Assembly: GCA_003818205.1 (NCBI GenBank)
Contig: RPRQ01000042.1
Coordinates: 1 to 39,116 of the forward strand
Source of the DNA: Bacteroidales bacterium
GTDB taxonomy: Bacteria > Bacteroidota > Bacteroidia > Bacteroidales > Tenuifilaceae
Direction of reading: 5' to 3'
Length of the DNA: 39,116 nt
In this document: positions 8,102 to 15,451 of the stretch, piece by piece
Position numbering within the stretch: the first letter of the stretch is position 1
How the letters are laid out: every line of letters starts with the position of its first letter
The notes under the pieces: generated by a model
Told to the model about the DNA's origin: nothing
Database searches by the model: none
What the model saw: the letters and a program-made list of their open reading frames with translations, nothing else
Position numbers and translations under genes: made by a program

Positions 8102-9985
8102 CTACTTGCACAACATCTCACTCAGCTCCACCATCTTCATAAAATCAGCCCTGTACCCATACTCATCTAACCCTACAGAGCTCTTTGCACGTTTTAGAAC
8201 GGTAGCGTAAGAGGATGAGCCTTTAAATTCTGATTCACGAAGAAGCATTCCAAATTCTGCTACTGAAGATGCAAACCTAATGTTATTTGTGGCATTCAGT
8301 TTATCACTGCTTACCCTTTCGGTAATTAATAGACTAGTGTCGCCATCAGGTTTTTTGTAACGAACCTTAACGGTCATCATATTCTTGCTATCGGCAACTA
8401 CCGATTGTTTTTGGTATTCGAGTGGGTCAACATTGGAGATATTCTCATCCGAATCGGCAGGGATTATCTCGTAGAGAGCCGTAACGGTGTGCCCACAGCC
8501 AATTTCGCCTGCATCCTTTTTATCGTCGTTAAAGTCTTCCTTGTTAAGCATTCGATTTTCGTATCCGATCAATCTGTATGCCTTAACTTTATTAGGGTTG
8601 AACTCAACCTGTATTTTAACATCCTTTGCAATGGTGTAAAGTGTTCCCCAAAGTTCGGTTCCGAATACCTTTTTAGCCTCTAATAGGTTATCGATATAAG
8701 AATAGTTACCATTACCTGCATCGGCTATCTTTTCAACCTTTGAGTCTTTGTAATTGCCCATGCCAACACCAAGTATAGATAGAAAAATTCCATCTTTCCT
8801 CTTCTCCTCAATTAATCGAACCATCTCGGCATCGCTACTTGCGCCAATATTGAAATCGCCATCGGTGGCAAGGATAACCCTGTTGTTTCCACCCTTTATG
8901 TAATTCTGTTTTGCAATTGCATAGGCAAGATTAATGCCTTCACCACCTGCGGTTGAGCCACCTGCTTGAAGTCTCTCAATAGATGAGATTATAGTCTCCT
9001 TTTTATCCCCTGATGTTGATTCGAGTACAACACCTGCGGCGCCTGCATAGACAACTATTGCAACTTTATCGATGGGACGTAAATTCTCAACTAAATACTT
9101 GAATGTTTTTTTAATTAATGGGAGTTTGTTGGCATCTTCCATTGAGCCTGAAACATCGAGCAGGAATACAAGGTTGCTTGGAGGAATCTGCTTATCATTT
9201 AGATTCTCGCCTTTTAATCCAACCAAAACAAGCTGATGTTTCTCGTTCCAAGGACATTTATCGCCCTCGATGGTTACAGAGAATGGGTTGCCATTTGTAG
9301 GTTGTGGGTAGTCATAATCAAAATAGTTAATCATCTCCTCAATACGAACGGCATCCTTCACAGGTTTTTGATTTTGGGTAAGAAATCTTCGGATATTTGA
9401 GTACGATGCCTTATCAACATCAATGGAGAAGGTTGATAGAGGGTTGTTGATTACATCCTTAAAGGTGTTTTCGTTTACCACATCATACGATTCGGTGTTG
9501 AATTCTTGGTAAACAGAAGAATTATCGGCTACACATGCAGCCACATATCTTACACCACCTACGCTGCTTTTTGCAGAAGGTGCTTCCATTTCCATTACCA
9601 TGTCATAACTTTCTATTTTCTTCATTTTATCCTCTTTGGCTAATTCTAAGGAGTCATCTACAGATGTTGGTTTTAGGACTATTTTTAGATTTGTGGTCTT
9701 GCCTGAGCTGATAGTTACATTCTTATCAATGTAAACTTCAAAGCCTTGAGTAATTACCTTTAATGAGTAAATTCCCGGATTTAGTTGTAGCGAAAATGTT
9801 CCATTGCTTCCTGTTGTTCTGCTTCCTATGGCATTACCGTTCTGAAAGAGTTGCACATAAGCATTGGCAATAGGTTTACCATCATCGTTGTTTGTAACTG
9901 TTCCCCAAAGGATTCCGATTTGGAGGTTTAGCGTCATTGAAGTGCTTAATAGCACAATCCCGATTAAAGAAATTAAAGTTTTCAT
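8102..9985 (-). CDS. von Willebrand factor type A domain surface protein (YfbK-like)
   Basis: 627 aa from the ATG at 9985, chosen because MKTLISLIGIVLLSTSM gives a proper signal peptide; the frame stays open to an ATG at 10024. Order from the N terminus: CarboxypepD_reg-like beta-sandwich (GTVTNNDDGKPIANAYVQLF), the N-terminal vWF-associated domain (NPLSTFSIDVDKASYSNIRR, EEMINYFDYDYPQP), a vWA domain with MIDAS 'FLLDVSGSM', the downstream Thr in 'GGSTAGGEG' and 'ILATDGDFN', then a C-terminal DUF3520-like region. It likely binds metal and a protein ligand outside the inner membrane. Divergent from an ECF sigma/anti-sigma pair, a linkage often seen in Bacteroidota. The target is unknown. Confidence 0.92.
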   Translation of the reverse strand: MKTLISLIGIVLLSTSMTLNLQIGILWGTVTNNDDGKPIANAYVQLFQNGNAIGSRTTGSNGTFSLQLNPGIYSLKVITQGFEVYIDKNVTISSGKTTNLKIVLKPTSVDDSLELAKEDKMKKIESYDMVMEMEAPSAKSSVGGVRYVAACVADNSSVYQEFNTESYDVVNENTFKDVINNPLSTFSIDVDKASYSNIRRFLTQNQKPVKDAVRIEEMINYFDYDYPQPTNGNPFSVTIEGDKCPWNEKHQLVLVGLKGENLNDKQIPPSNLVFLLDVSGSMEDANKLPLIKKTFKYLVENLRPIDKVAIVVYAGAAGVVLESTSGDKKETIISSIERLQAGGSTAGGEGINLAYAIAKQNYIKGGNNRVILATDGDFNIGASSDAEMVRLIEEKRKDGIFLSILGVGMGNYKDSKVEKIADAGNGNYSYIDNLLEAKKVFGTELWGTLYTIAKDVKIQVEFNPNKVKAYRLIGYENRMLNKEDFNDDKKDAGEIGCGHTVTALYEIIPADSDENISNVDPLEYQKQSVVADSKNMMTVKVRYKKPDGDTSLLITERVSSDKLNATNNIRFASSVAEFGMLLRESEFKGSSSYATVLKRAKSSVGLDEYGYRADFMKMVELSEMLCK

Positions 9986-10121
9986 AATTTTAGTATTTAA
10001 GTTTAACATTTGTTCGTTTTTCATAATGGATACAAACGATGATTGAATTCCATAAAATGATGGAGGATTTTTTTAATTTTACCAAAAGAGAGATTTGAAT
10101 TAATTTTTCAAAACTTTTATA

Positions 10122-10160
10122 ACACAGAGGACACGGAGGGCTTCACAGAGTTACACAGAG
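10122..10160. repeat. CACAGAGGACAC-type dispersed repeat arm
   Basis: Purine-rich ACACAGAGGACACGGAGG stretch directly upstream of the sigma-factor ATG. Related arms occur at 20746-20890 and 37181-37415, where they form inverted pairs. Here only one arm is present, and it occupies the leader of the sigma gene. Confidence 0.5.
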
Positions 10161-10161
10161 A

Positions 10162-10746
10162 ATGCAGTTTAAAACTAACATATCAGGTTTGAGCGATATT
10201 GAACTTATCTACCTTTATAAGGATAAAGGGGATAAGGCGATGGTTGGTGAACTATATAAAAGGTATACCCGTTTTGCTTTTAGTATCTGCATGAAATATC
10301 TCAGGGATGAGGAAGCTAGTAAGGATGCAGCCATGCAAGTTTTTGAGAAATTATTCGATGATTTAAAGCGGCATCAGGTTACAAATTTTAAATCGTGGTT
10401 ACACACGGTTCTCCGAAATCATTGTTTACATATCATCAGGGATAACGCATATAAACTGGCAAAGGAGAAGGAGGCGGTAGATTCTTACGAAAATCTTGTG
10501 GAAAATCAGTTCCATTTGTATCAAGATAACGACAATGGTTTTGAGGAGAAGATTGACAATCTGGAGATGGAGCTTTGTAACCTATCGCACGAGCAGCGTT
10601 CGTGCATCGAATTATTCTATTTGAAGGATAAGTGCTACCAAGAGGTGGCTGAAATAACAGGATACACAATGAACCAAGTGAAGAGTCATATTCAGAACGG
10701 GAAGAGAAACCTGAAGATTAGCTTAGAGCAAAATGAAAGAGGATAA
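10162..10746 (+). CDS. RNA polymerase ECF-type sigma-70 factor
   Basis: 194 aa. Region 2 is visible as 'ELYKRYTRFAFSICMKYLRDEEASKDAAMQVFEKL' (about residues 27-60) with 'FKSWLHTVLRNHCLHIIRD' after it. Region 4 is 'LSHEQRSCIELFYLKDKCYQ' followed by 'EVAEITGYTMNQVKSHIQNGKRNLK', a helix-turn-helix for the -35 element. It overlaps the next gene by 14 bases, which marks a translationally coupled sigma/anti-sigma operon. Divergent from the vWA gene, a plausible regulon member. The signal sensed is unknown. Confidence 0.93.
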   Translation: MQFKTNISGLSDIELIYLYKDKGDKAMVGELYKRYTRFAFSICMKYLRDEEASKDAAMQVFEKLFDDLKRHQVTNFKSWLHTVLRNHCLHIIRDNAYKLAKEKEAVDSYENLVENQFHLYQDNDNGFEEKIDNLEMELCNLSHEQRSCIELFYLKDKCYQEVAEITGYTMNQVKSHIQNGKRNLKISLEQNERG

Positions 10747-11869
10747 TCATATATTGAATCACGAGAATGGGTGCATTACCTCGGATATGCTTATCAAGTA
10801 TATCAAGGGGGGGCTTTCGGGGTGGGAGAGGAACCGAATCGAGAGGCATATCTCATCCTGTGAAATGTGCAGCGATGAGCTGGAGGGTTTATCAATCATG
10901 GAGAATCCTGAAAGGGTCGATGAAATCTCATATGAACTGAACCAAAGCATTGATAAGCTAACGGTCAAACCTGAAAGGGAGATGCCCTATTTGGGAATGT
11001 ACCTTAGAATTGCCGCATCAATTGTTTTCATAATAGGCGTCTCAACGGTTATCTATTTTACAGCATTTCAGAATAAATCTGCTTTAATGCCTACTTATGC
11101 TGAAATGGAAGCAATGGACATTGCTTCACCATCACCACTTGAGGATTCTAGCAATGATATGATGCTAAGAAGTATAGCAAAGGCTGATAAGATGGAGAAT
11201 CAGCCTTTGGGGTTGAAGAAAGAGGGTAGAAAGATTGATTTGGCTGAAAATGAGGTTAAGTATGTTGCTCCAGTAGTTGTTGACAGCGTAACGTCAGACG
11301 ATGCAGTTGTTGAAGTGTTAAATGATGAAGTGCTTGAATTTGTTGTTAATGAGGCTAAAACAACTGAGGTTAATCAATTTGCAACAGAGAGTATTGCACA
11401 GGCAGCACCAGCTAGTGCTGAAAGAAAAAGTTCCATGGCGGTTGGTGGTTTAACAAAAAAGGCTAAAGGTACTGATGCTGATAATTTAAAAGAGGAAACG
11501 GAGAATTTATCCTATGACCAAAACAAGGAGATTGCAATTCGTCTCTATTCGAAGAAGAAATATATTGAGGCGCTTTCAGTATTCGATGCGCTTAGTCGTA
11601 ATCATGCAGACAATGATACCCTTGCTTTTTACACCTCACTCTGTACTTTCCATTTGAATCGCTTTGATGAAACCATTCGCACAATTGCTGATTTGGCTAA
11701 GAACCCTAAGAGTATATTCTATAATCAAGCAAAGTGGTACTATGCTAAAGCATTGATTGAGGCTGAAAAAAAGGAAGAGGCTATCGTAATTTTGGAACTG
11801 ATAATTCAAGAGAATTCTCCTTATAAAGCTAAAGCGAAGAATGAATTGAAAAAACTTAAAGGAAACTAA
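10733..11869 (+). CDS. Anti-sigma-factor-like membrane protein with zinc finger and TPR-like C terminus
   Basis: 378 aa. N terminus is a zf-HC2/anti-sigma finger: H-x3-C motif 'RHISSCEMCSDELEGL' near residues 37-52. One membrane helix follows at about 87-108 (LRIAASIVFIIGVSTVIYFTAF), then a low-complexity acidic linker. The last ~120 residues look like TPR helices (EIAIRLYSKKKYIEALSVFD, ALIEAEKKEEAIVILELII), presumably outside the membrane. It overlaps the sigma gene. It most likely sequesters the sigma factor until an envelope signal releases it (inference from architecture). Region 11870-11937 downstream has no clear hairpin terminator. Confidence 0.85.
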   Translation: MKEDNHILNHENGCITSDMLIKYIKGGLSGWERNRIERHISSCEMCSDELEGLSIMENPERVDEISYELNQSIDKLTVKPEREMPYLGMYLRIAASIVFIIGVSTVIYFTAFQNKSALMPTYAEMEAMDIASPSPLEDSSNDMMLRSIAKADKMENQPLGLKKEGRKIDLAENEVKYVAPVVVDSVTSDDAVVEVLNDEVLEFVVNEAKTTEVNQFATESIAQAAPASAERKSSMAVGGLTKKAKGTDADNLKEETENLSYDQNKEIAIRLYSKKKYIEALSVFDALSRNHADNDTLAFYTSLCTFHLNRFDETIRTIADLAKNPKSIFYNQAKWYYAKALIEAEKKEEAIVILELIIQENSPYKAKAKNELKKLKGN

Positions 11870-11937
11870 CAAGGCTACCGCATTTAAAGAAGTAGCGTAA
11901 TGGTTTGGCCCGAACATAAATAAAGGCTATATTAGCC

Positions 11938-12341
11938 ATGTCATTAACACCCATGGAGGTGTATAATGACAAGTTCGCTGGACCCAGAAACAAAGGAACC
12001 CTCCTAGAGAAGCACTTTTTAGCATTGAAAGATCCACGCCGTACGCGAGAGAAATATGCAGCATCGCCTTTCCAATATTATACCCCTTACCGTCTCAGCG
12101 ATGCTGTGTGGCGCAGATAATTGGGAGCGGGTTCAGGCATAACTCGTCCTAAAAAAAATACAGACAATTATAAAAATTGAGGCAGAAGTTTACAACAAAA
12201 CCAGCGATGAACCACAATATCATCCTGAAAATGGCCATAACCTTGCTGGCCAATGACATGACTAAGAATCTAAGTAAAAACACCAAGCAGCTGAAAGTGG
12301 CATTAGACTTCAAATTTAGAGAGACGCTGTGGGGTTTATAA
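11938..12341 (+). pseudogene. Decayed ISAs1-family transposase (N- and C-terminal remnants)
   Basis: The first frame, from the ATG at 11938, reads LLEKHFLALKDPRRTREK. After a frameshift near 12060 it continues as HRLSNIIPLTVSAMLCGADN, which matches the ISAs1/H-repeat N-terminal domain pattern ([21 protein letters not shown] in the E. coli protein). A stop follows, and the catalytic DDE core is missing. From about 12200 another frame gives KMAITLLANDMTKNLSKNTK and KQLKVALDFKFRETLWGL*, matching the family's C terminus. So the gene has a frameshift, a stop and a large internal deletion. It lies at one edge of the cassette-like array. Confidence 0.72.
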
Positions 12342-12372
12342 ATACGGTTGCCCTGTATAGTTTGCATCTTTA

Positions 12373-12501
12373 CATAACAGTTGCGTGTATGAAATGTTGG
12401 GGGTTGTGGCACTGCGTTTGTATCCCCCGCTGAAAAGTAGATACAGGATGAACTGTTGCACAACTTACTATGCACTAATATTTTATATACATTGCTGTAT
12501 G
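12373..12501 (-). repeat. attC-like imperfect palindrome 1 (after the GNAT gene)
   Basis: Read in gene orientation, the ends pair as CATACAG / CTGTTATG (outer) and TGTAT / ATACA (inner) with short unequal spacers. Inside lies the shared GGGATA...AACCCCC block. It is the most diverged of the five copies. It directly follows the stop of the minus-strand GNAT gene. Confidence 0.5.
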
Positions 12502-12511
12502 CAGATATTTA

Positions 12512-13315
12512 TTATCCAAAATTTCCTCCAATTCGACTATAAATCATTTCTGGTTTCCATTCAATATCTTTCCCTAATATCATTCTTTTCCCAATCGTAT
12601 TAGTCTCAATAAATCCAAACTCCTTAATAAGCTCAATTCCAACTTGGTTTTCACTTGGAATAGTTGCTTTATCAACAGTGGAATATTTATGTCTCATTAA
12701 TTCTTTAGCGGCATTAATTGTTAATGCCATTATTGGGCCCTCTCCTAAACCGGGTATGTAAAACCCATCAATTACCTTATTGCTTATAAAAACCGATGAT
12801 TTGTTTAGATAATTTTTAAGAAGTTTTTCTCTATTCTCGCCAGAAATATAGGCATCAAGTTGGATTATGTCATTATAAAAATCATCTTCATATGGCTGAA
12901 TATTATCAGAGAATTGTTTATCAATATGACAAGATTCTCGTTTAAAATAACGATAATCTGAAACCTTACGAAATCCTGCTTTTACGTATACTGGTTCGCC
13001 AATCTCGGTCGCTATCAATAAAGAAGTTTCAATTTTTCTTGTCTTTATGCTCATTAATAATGAATCAACTATTTTAGAACCTATCCCATGTTTTCTATAA
13101 TCCGGGTTTACAATGATATGAGCTAACCATGCTGTCTTGTCAAAAAACATTGAGCTACCGACACCCACAATCTCATTATCTAATGTCACTTTAATCGGAT
13201 TACAAAAATTATGGTTACAATAGAATCGAAATGCATCTATTATATCAGACCAACCTTCAGGCTGTAAATGACTAATCTTATCTATGTCAGAATCTGTTAA
13301 TTTATCGTACTGCAT
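12512..13315 (-). CDS. Tandem GNAT N-acetyltransferase
   Basis: 267 aa. Residues 1-130 form a GNAT fold with the acetyl-CoA loop region 'AHIIVNPDYRKHGIGSKIVD' (R/Q-x-x-G-x-G variant RKHGIG) and 'EPVYVKAGFRKVSDYRYFKR'. The second half (IQLDAYISGENREKLLKNYL ... IPSENQVGIELIKEFGFIET) resembles the C-terminal GNAT half of the YitH/Acetyltransf_18 type. Substrate unknown. It is the last gene of a minus-strand array in which each gene group is followed by an attC-like palindrome. Such acetyltransferases are common integron cargo (established). No promoter was seen immediately upstream. Confidence 0.88.
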   Translation of the reverse strand: MQYDKLTDSDIDKISHLQPEGWSDIIDAFRFYCNHNFCNPIKVTLDNEIVGVGSSMFFDKTAWLAHIIVNPDYRKHGIGSKIVDSLLMSIKTRKIETSLLIATEIGEPVYVKAGFRKVSDYRYFKRESCHIDKQFSDNIQPYEDDFYNDIIQLDAYISGENREKLLKNYLNKSSVFISNKVIDGFYIPGLGEGPIMALTINAAKELMRHKYSTVDKATIPSENQVGIELIKEFGFIETNTIGKRMILGKDIEWKPEMIYSRIGGNFG

Positions 13316-13333
13316 ATCATGCTATAAAATTTC

Positions 13334-13471
13334 CGCTAACGGTGGCTAGTTGGTTGCGGTTGGGAGTTTGAAACTGCTTTCTTATCCCACGGTAGTAAAG
13401 CTACCAAAAAGCGTAAAGAACTCCAAATGCGCCATCGGCCCAAATGCAATAAATACGCTGTTTGGCCATCG
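13334..13471 (-). repeat. attC-like imperfect palindrome 2
   Basis: In gene orientation it opens with CGATGGCC and closes with CTAGCCACCGTTAGCGG. Inner arms TTGCATTTGGG and CTCCCAACCGCAA pair. The interior has the GGGATAAG...AAACTCCC block shared with the other copies. It lies between the three-gene unknown cassette and the GNAT gene. Confidence 0.6.
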
Positions 13472-13478
13472 TACATTT

Positions 13479-13748
13479 TTAGTTTTGAAATATTATGCCA
13501 TTTTTATTATACCACTTAGCCATTTTCCCATATACTTCAGATACAGGATCCCCTTTAAACTCTTTTTTATCCTCCATGAATTCTCCAATGAAGGTATCGC
13601 ATATTTCGCTTTTCAGCTTTAAAACAATTGGATTTTGTTTTCTGTCGTAAATTGTCAGTTTACCAGAATAAATTACCCATTCCTTTGTACGAAGATGTTT
13701 TCCAATCACTTCTTGGTCTGCTTGATATAATATTGAAGGTTTAAGCAT
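13479..13748 (-). CDS. Small hypothetical protein (cassette gene)
   Basis: 89 aa, not recognised. It begins MLKPSILYQADQEVIGKHLR and is rich in Lys, Glu and aromatic residues, with alternating beta-type segments (EWVIYSGKLTIYDRKQNPIV). No signal peptide, membrane helix or Cys motif. It is the last of three closely packed minus-strand genes (7 bases from the next) and ends just before attC-like repeat 2. It likely shares a transcript with the two genes upstream. Confidence 0.6.
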   Translation of the reverse strand: MLKPSILYQADQEVIGKHLRTKEWVIYSGKLTIYDRKQNPIVLKLKSEICDTFIGEFMEDKKEFKGDPVSEVYGKMAKWYNKNGIIFQN

Positions 13749-13755
13749 TTTCTAT

Positions 13756-14241
13756 TCACTTATTTTTCTTATATGCAAAACACTTAAACTCATTATCATC
13801 TTTTTGGTCGTATCGTGTCATATTGCATAACATCTCTTCTTTTGGATTATCATCATTTATACAAGTCAAACAAATCGATGGTTTCCTAATCAAGTCAGAA
13901 TTAATCTCATAACCATCGTCATCGAAAAAACCTGCGATCTTAGCAGGGTCAATCTCATCAATATGTCTGCGACCTTTCTTGCTTTCACTTTTCTTTATGG
14001 CAGAATCAATTTCGTAATCATCTATCGGGTGGCTTTCTCCTGTTATGCAGGTGAAACAACTATTTCCAACTGATGCCGAACCAATCACCCAAATGTCATT
14101 CCCACATGAACATTTTATTCCATCTTGAAAATCAGCGAATGCCTTATTTAATCCTTTTCTCAAATCCGATTCATTCGTAGAGGGATTGTTCTTCATATGC
14201 TTTTTTAAATACTTTTCTATTGAAATCGGTATAAATCCCAT
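13756..14241 (-). CDS. Cysteine-rich hypothetical protein (cassette gene)
   Basis: 161 aa, not recognised. Cys occur in pairs: CSCGN (about residues 44-48), CFTC (about 61-64), CLTC (about 129-132), then single Cys in 'EMLCNMT' and 'EFKCFAYKK'. This suggests one or two structural zinc sites (inference). N terminus 'MGFIPISIEKYLKKHMKNNP' is amphipathic; the middle is acidic and charged. It sits 9 bases after the 99/86-aa gene and 7 before the 89-aa gene, so the three form one unit. Confidence 0.65.
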   Translation of the reverse strand: MGFIPISIEKYLKKHMKNNPSTNESDLRKGLNKAFADFQDGIKCSCGNDIWVIGSASVGNSCFTCITGESHPIDDYEIDSAIKKSESKKGRRHIDEIDPAKIAGFFDDDGYEINSDLIRKPSICLTCINDDNPKEEMLCNMTRYDQKDDNEFKCFAYKKNK

Positions 14242-14250
14242 TTTCTTACT

Positions 14251-14511
14251 TTATTTGTTTGTTACAAATTGAGAACGAGCTTTCCCATCGTTCTTTATAC
14301 CTCTCATTTTACAATAATCTTGTAGTTCGTCAATTTCGATTACAAAATCATTTACAATGAAGCCTTGCGAAATTAAATTCTTTTTTATTTTTAAGGAAGC
14401 ATTGTGCCAATCTTTCCACGTAGCATGCATACTTTCCTTATCATCAATAGATTCTAAGAATCGTTTCCAATCGTTTTCTTTATAATACGCCAAATTTATC
14501 GATGGTTTCAT
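14251..14511 (-). CDS. Small hypothetical protein (cassette gene)
   Basis: 86 aa from the ATG at 14511. The frame extends to 14550, but that adds a non-typical segment next to attC-like repeat 3, so the internal ATG (MKPSINLAYYKENDWKRFLE) is preferred. Not recognised. Mixed alpha/beta composition with 'MHATWKDWHNASLKIKKNLI' and 'FVIEIDELQDYCKMRGIKND'. No export signal. First of three packed genes in the fourth group of the array. Confidence 0.6.
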   Translation of the reverse strand: MKPSINLAYYKENDWKRFLESIDDKESMHATWKDWHNASLKIKKNLISQGFIVNDFVIEIDELQDYCKMRGIKNDGKARSQFVTNK

Positions 14512-14555
14512 GTCACTGTCTTTTTGTTTGTTCGTTAAGGCACATACCAACTTAA

Positions 14556-14688
14556 CGCTAACGTTTGCCGCTAAGCCCAGACAGGGAGTTAAAAACCGTT
14601 TCCTTATCCCGCGTTAACGGTTACGCTAAGTTAGGAAAAACTTTCATATCTGCAAGTCAAGCCCTGATTGGGTTTAGCGGCTGTTGCG
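14556..14688 (-). repeat. attC-like imperfect palindrome 3
   Basis: Gene-orientation ends are CAACAGCCGCTAAACCC and GGGCTTAGCGGCAAACGTTAG. Outer CAAC/GTTG and inner GCCGCTAA/TTAGCGGC boxes are separated by unequal spacers (one base against four), the architecture of attC R and L boxes. The 127-bp core differs from repeat 5 (16337-16463) at only one position by eye. Lies after ParE. Confidence 0.68.
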
Positions 14689-14697
14689 TGTAGTTTT

Positions 14698-14994
14698 TTA
14701 TTTGTCTATTTGGTTTTCAATGTCCATTTTCTGGTGTAAAACTCTTATTATTTCAACAATATTTCTTCTGGATTTCTTATAGAAAATAATGTGCGACTTC
14801 ACAATGGATGCTCTATATCCTTTTTTAATGTAGTCAACAGATTTTCCACTTTCAAAGTTCTCAGATATAAATTCGATTTCGTCTAAAATTAGATTGTAGT
14901 ATCTATCAGCTTGCTCAAGTGACCAGTTTTCAAACGTGTACAACCATATCTTTTCGATGTCTTGATTTGCTTTCTCGCTTATTGAGTATTTCAT
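14698..14994 (-). CDS. parE: RelE/ParE-family toxin
   Basis: 98 aa, normal for the family. Opens with MKYSISEKANQDIEKIWLYT and contains 'WSLEQADRYYNLILDEIEFI', 'SVDYIKKGYRASIVKSHIIF' and a C-terminal 'VEIIRVLHQKMD', the ParE pattern (R..H..M near the end). ParE toxins inhibit gyrase; related RelE toxins cleave mRNA. The ParE assignment rests on these motifs and on the ParD partner. It overlaps the antitoxin by 4 bases, typical of coupled translation. Confidence 0.9.
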   Translation of the reverse strand: MKYSISEKANQDIEKIWLYTFENWSLEQADRYYNLILDEIEFISENFESGKSVDYIKKGYRASIVKSHIIFYKKSRRNIVEIIRVLHQKMDIENQIDK

Positions 14995-15239
14995 TTCTTC
15001 AAATGTTTAGCATGAAGATTTTTAAGATTTTCTGTTCGGTCAAAGTCTTTAACAAATCCACTCTTCTCTCCAATTTCAAGTTCTTTAATTAGAGCTTTAT
15101 ATCTATTCTCCTCATTCTCCAAAAGACGAAGAGCTGTTCTAATAACCTCACTAACAGACGAAAACTTTCCAGTAGAGATTTTCTCATTAACAAAGTTCTC
15201 GAAATATTCTCCTAATAGTATTGATGTATTCTTTGCCAT
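14991..15239 (-). CDS. parD: ParD-type ribbon-helix-helix antitoxin
   Basis: 82 aa. Begins MAKNTSILLGEYFENFVNEK and contains 'GKFSSVSEVIRTALRLLENE', the RHH helix pattern of ParD/CopG antitoxins. The C-terminal half is charged and presumably wraps the toxin. It precedes ParE with a 4-base overlap. Directly upstream, a perfect palindrome lies inside a consensus Bacteroidota promoter, which fits autorepression by the ParD(E) complex. Confidence 0.92.
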   Translation of the reverse strand: MAKNTSILLGEYFENFVNEKISTGKFSSVSEVIRTALRLLENEENRYKALIKELEIGEKSGFVKDFDRTENLKNLHAKHLKK

Positions 15240-15255
15240 GGCTAATAATTTTTCT

Positions 15256-15286
15256 CAAAAATACCAATTCTTGGTATAAATTCAAA
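15256..15286 (-). promoter_or_regulatory. parDE promoter with embedded palindromic operator
   Basis: On the minus strand, TTTG (15283-15286), exactly 19 bases, then TATTTTTG (15256-15263). Inside the spacer and overlapping the -7 box is the palindrome ATACCAA-TTC-TTGGTAT (15261-15277). The promoter pattern is established for Bacteroidota; the operator role is inferred. Confidence 0.72.
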
Positions 15287-15310
15287 ATCTCGGAACAGCT
15301 TTTTGATTGT

Positions 15311-15445
15311 GCCCAACGGTTCCACACTAAATTACGTTTGGGAGTTAGGAACCGTTTCTCTATCCCCCGTTAATATGAAAACTAAGGTACGAAAAACTTT
15401 GATTTCTGCATCTCCGCCCAAATGGAATTTAGCGTGTGTTATGGG
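15311..15445 (-). repeat. attC-like imperfect palindrome 4
   Basis: Gene-orientation end is AATTTAGTGTG-GAACC-GTTGGGC. The last seven bases match the integron core-site consensus GTTRRRY exactly, with a 5-base spacer. The opposite end is CCCATAACACACGCTAAATT. The interior GGGATAGAG...TAACTCCC block is shared with the other copies. It lies between the secreted-protein gene and the parDE promoter. Confidence 0.68.
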
Positions 15446-15451
15446 TTGTTG

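Noticed and set aside
12149-12475. 108-aa minus-strand open frame
   Set aside because: Runs antisense across the transposase relic and into attC-like repeat 1; no protein-like features.
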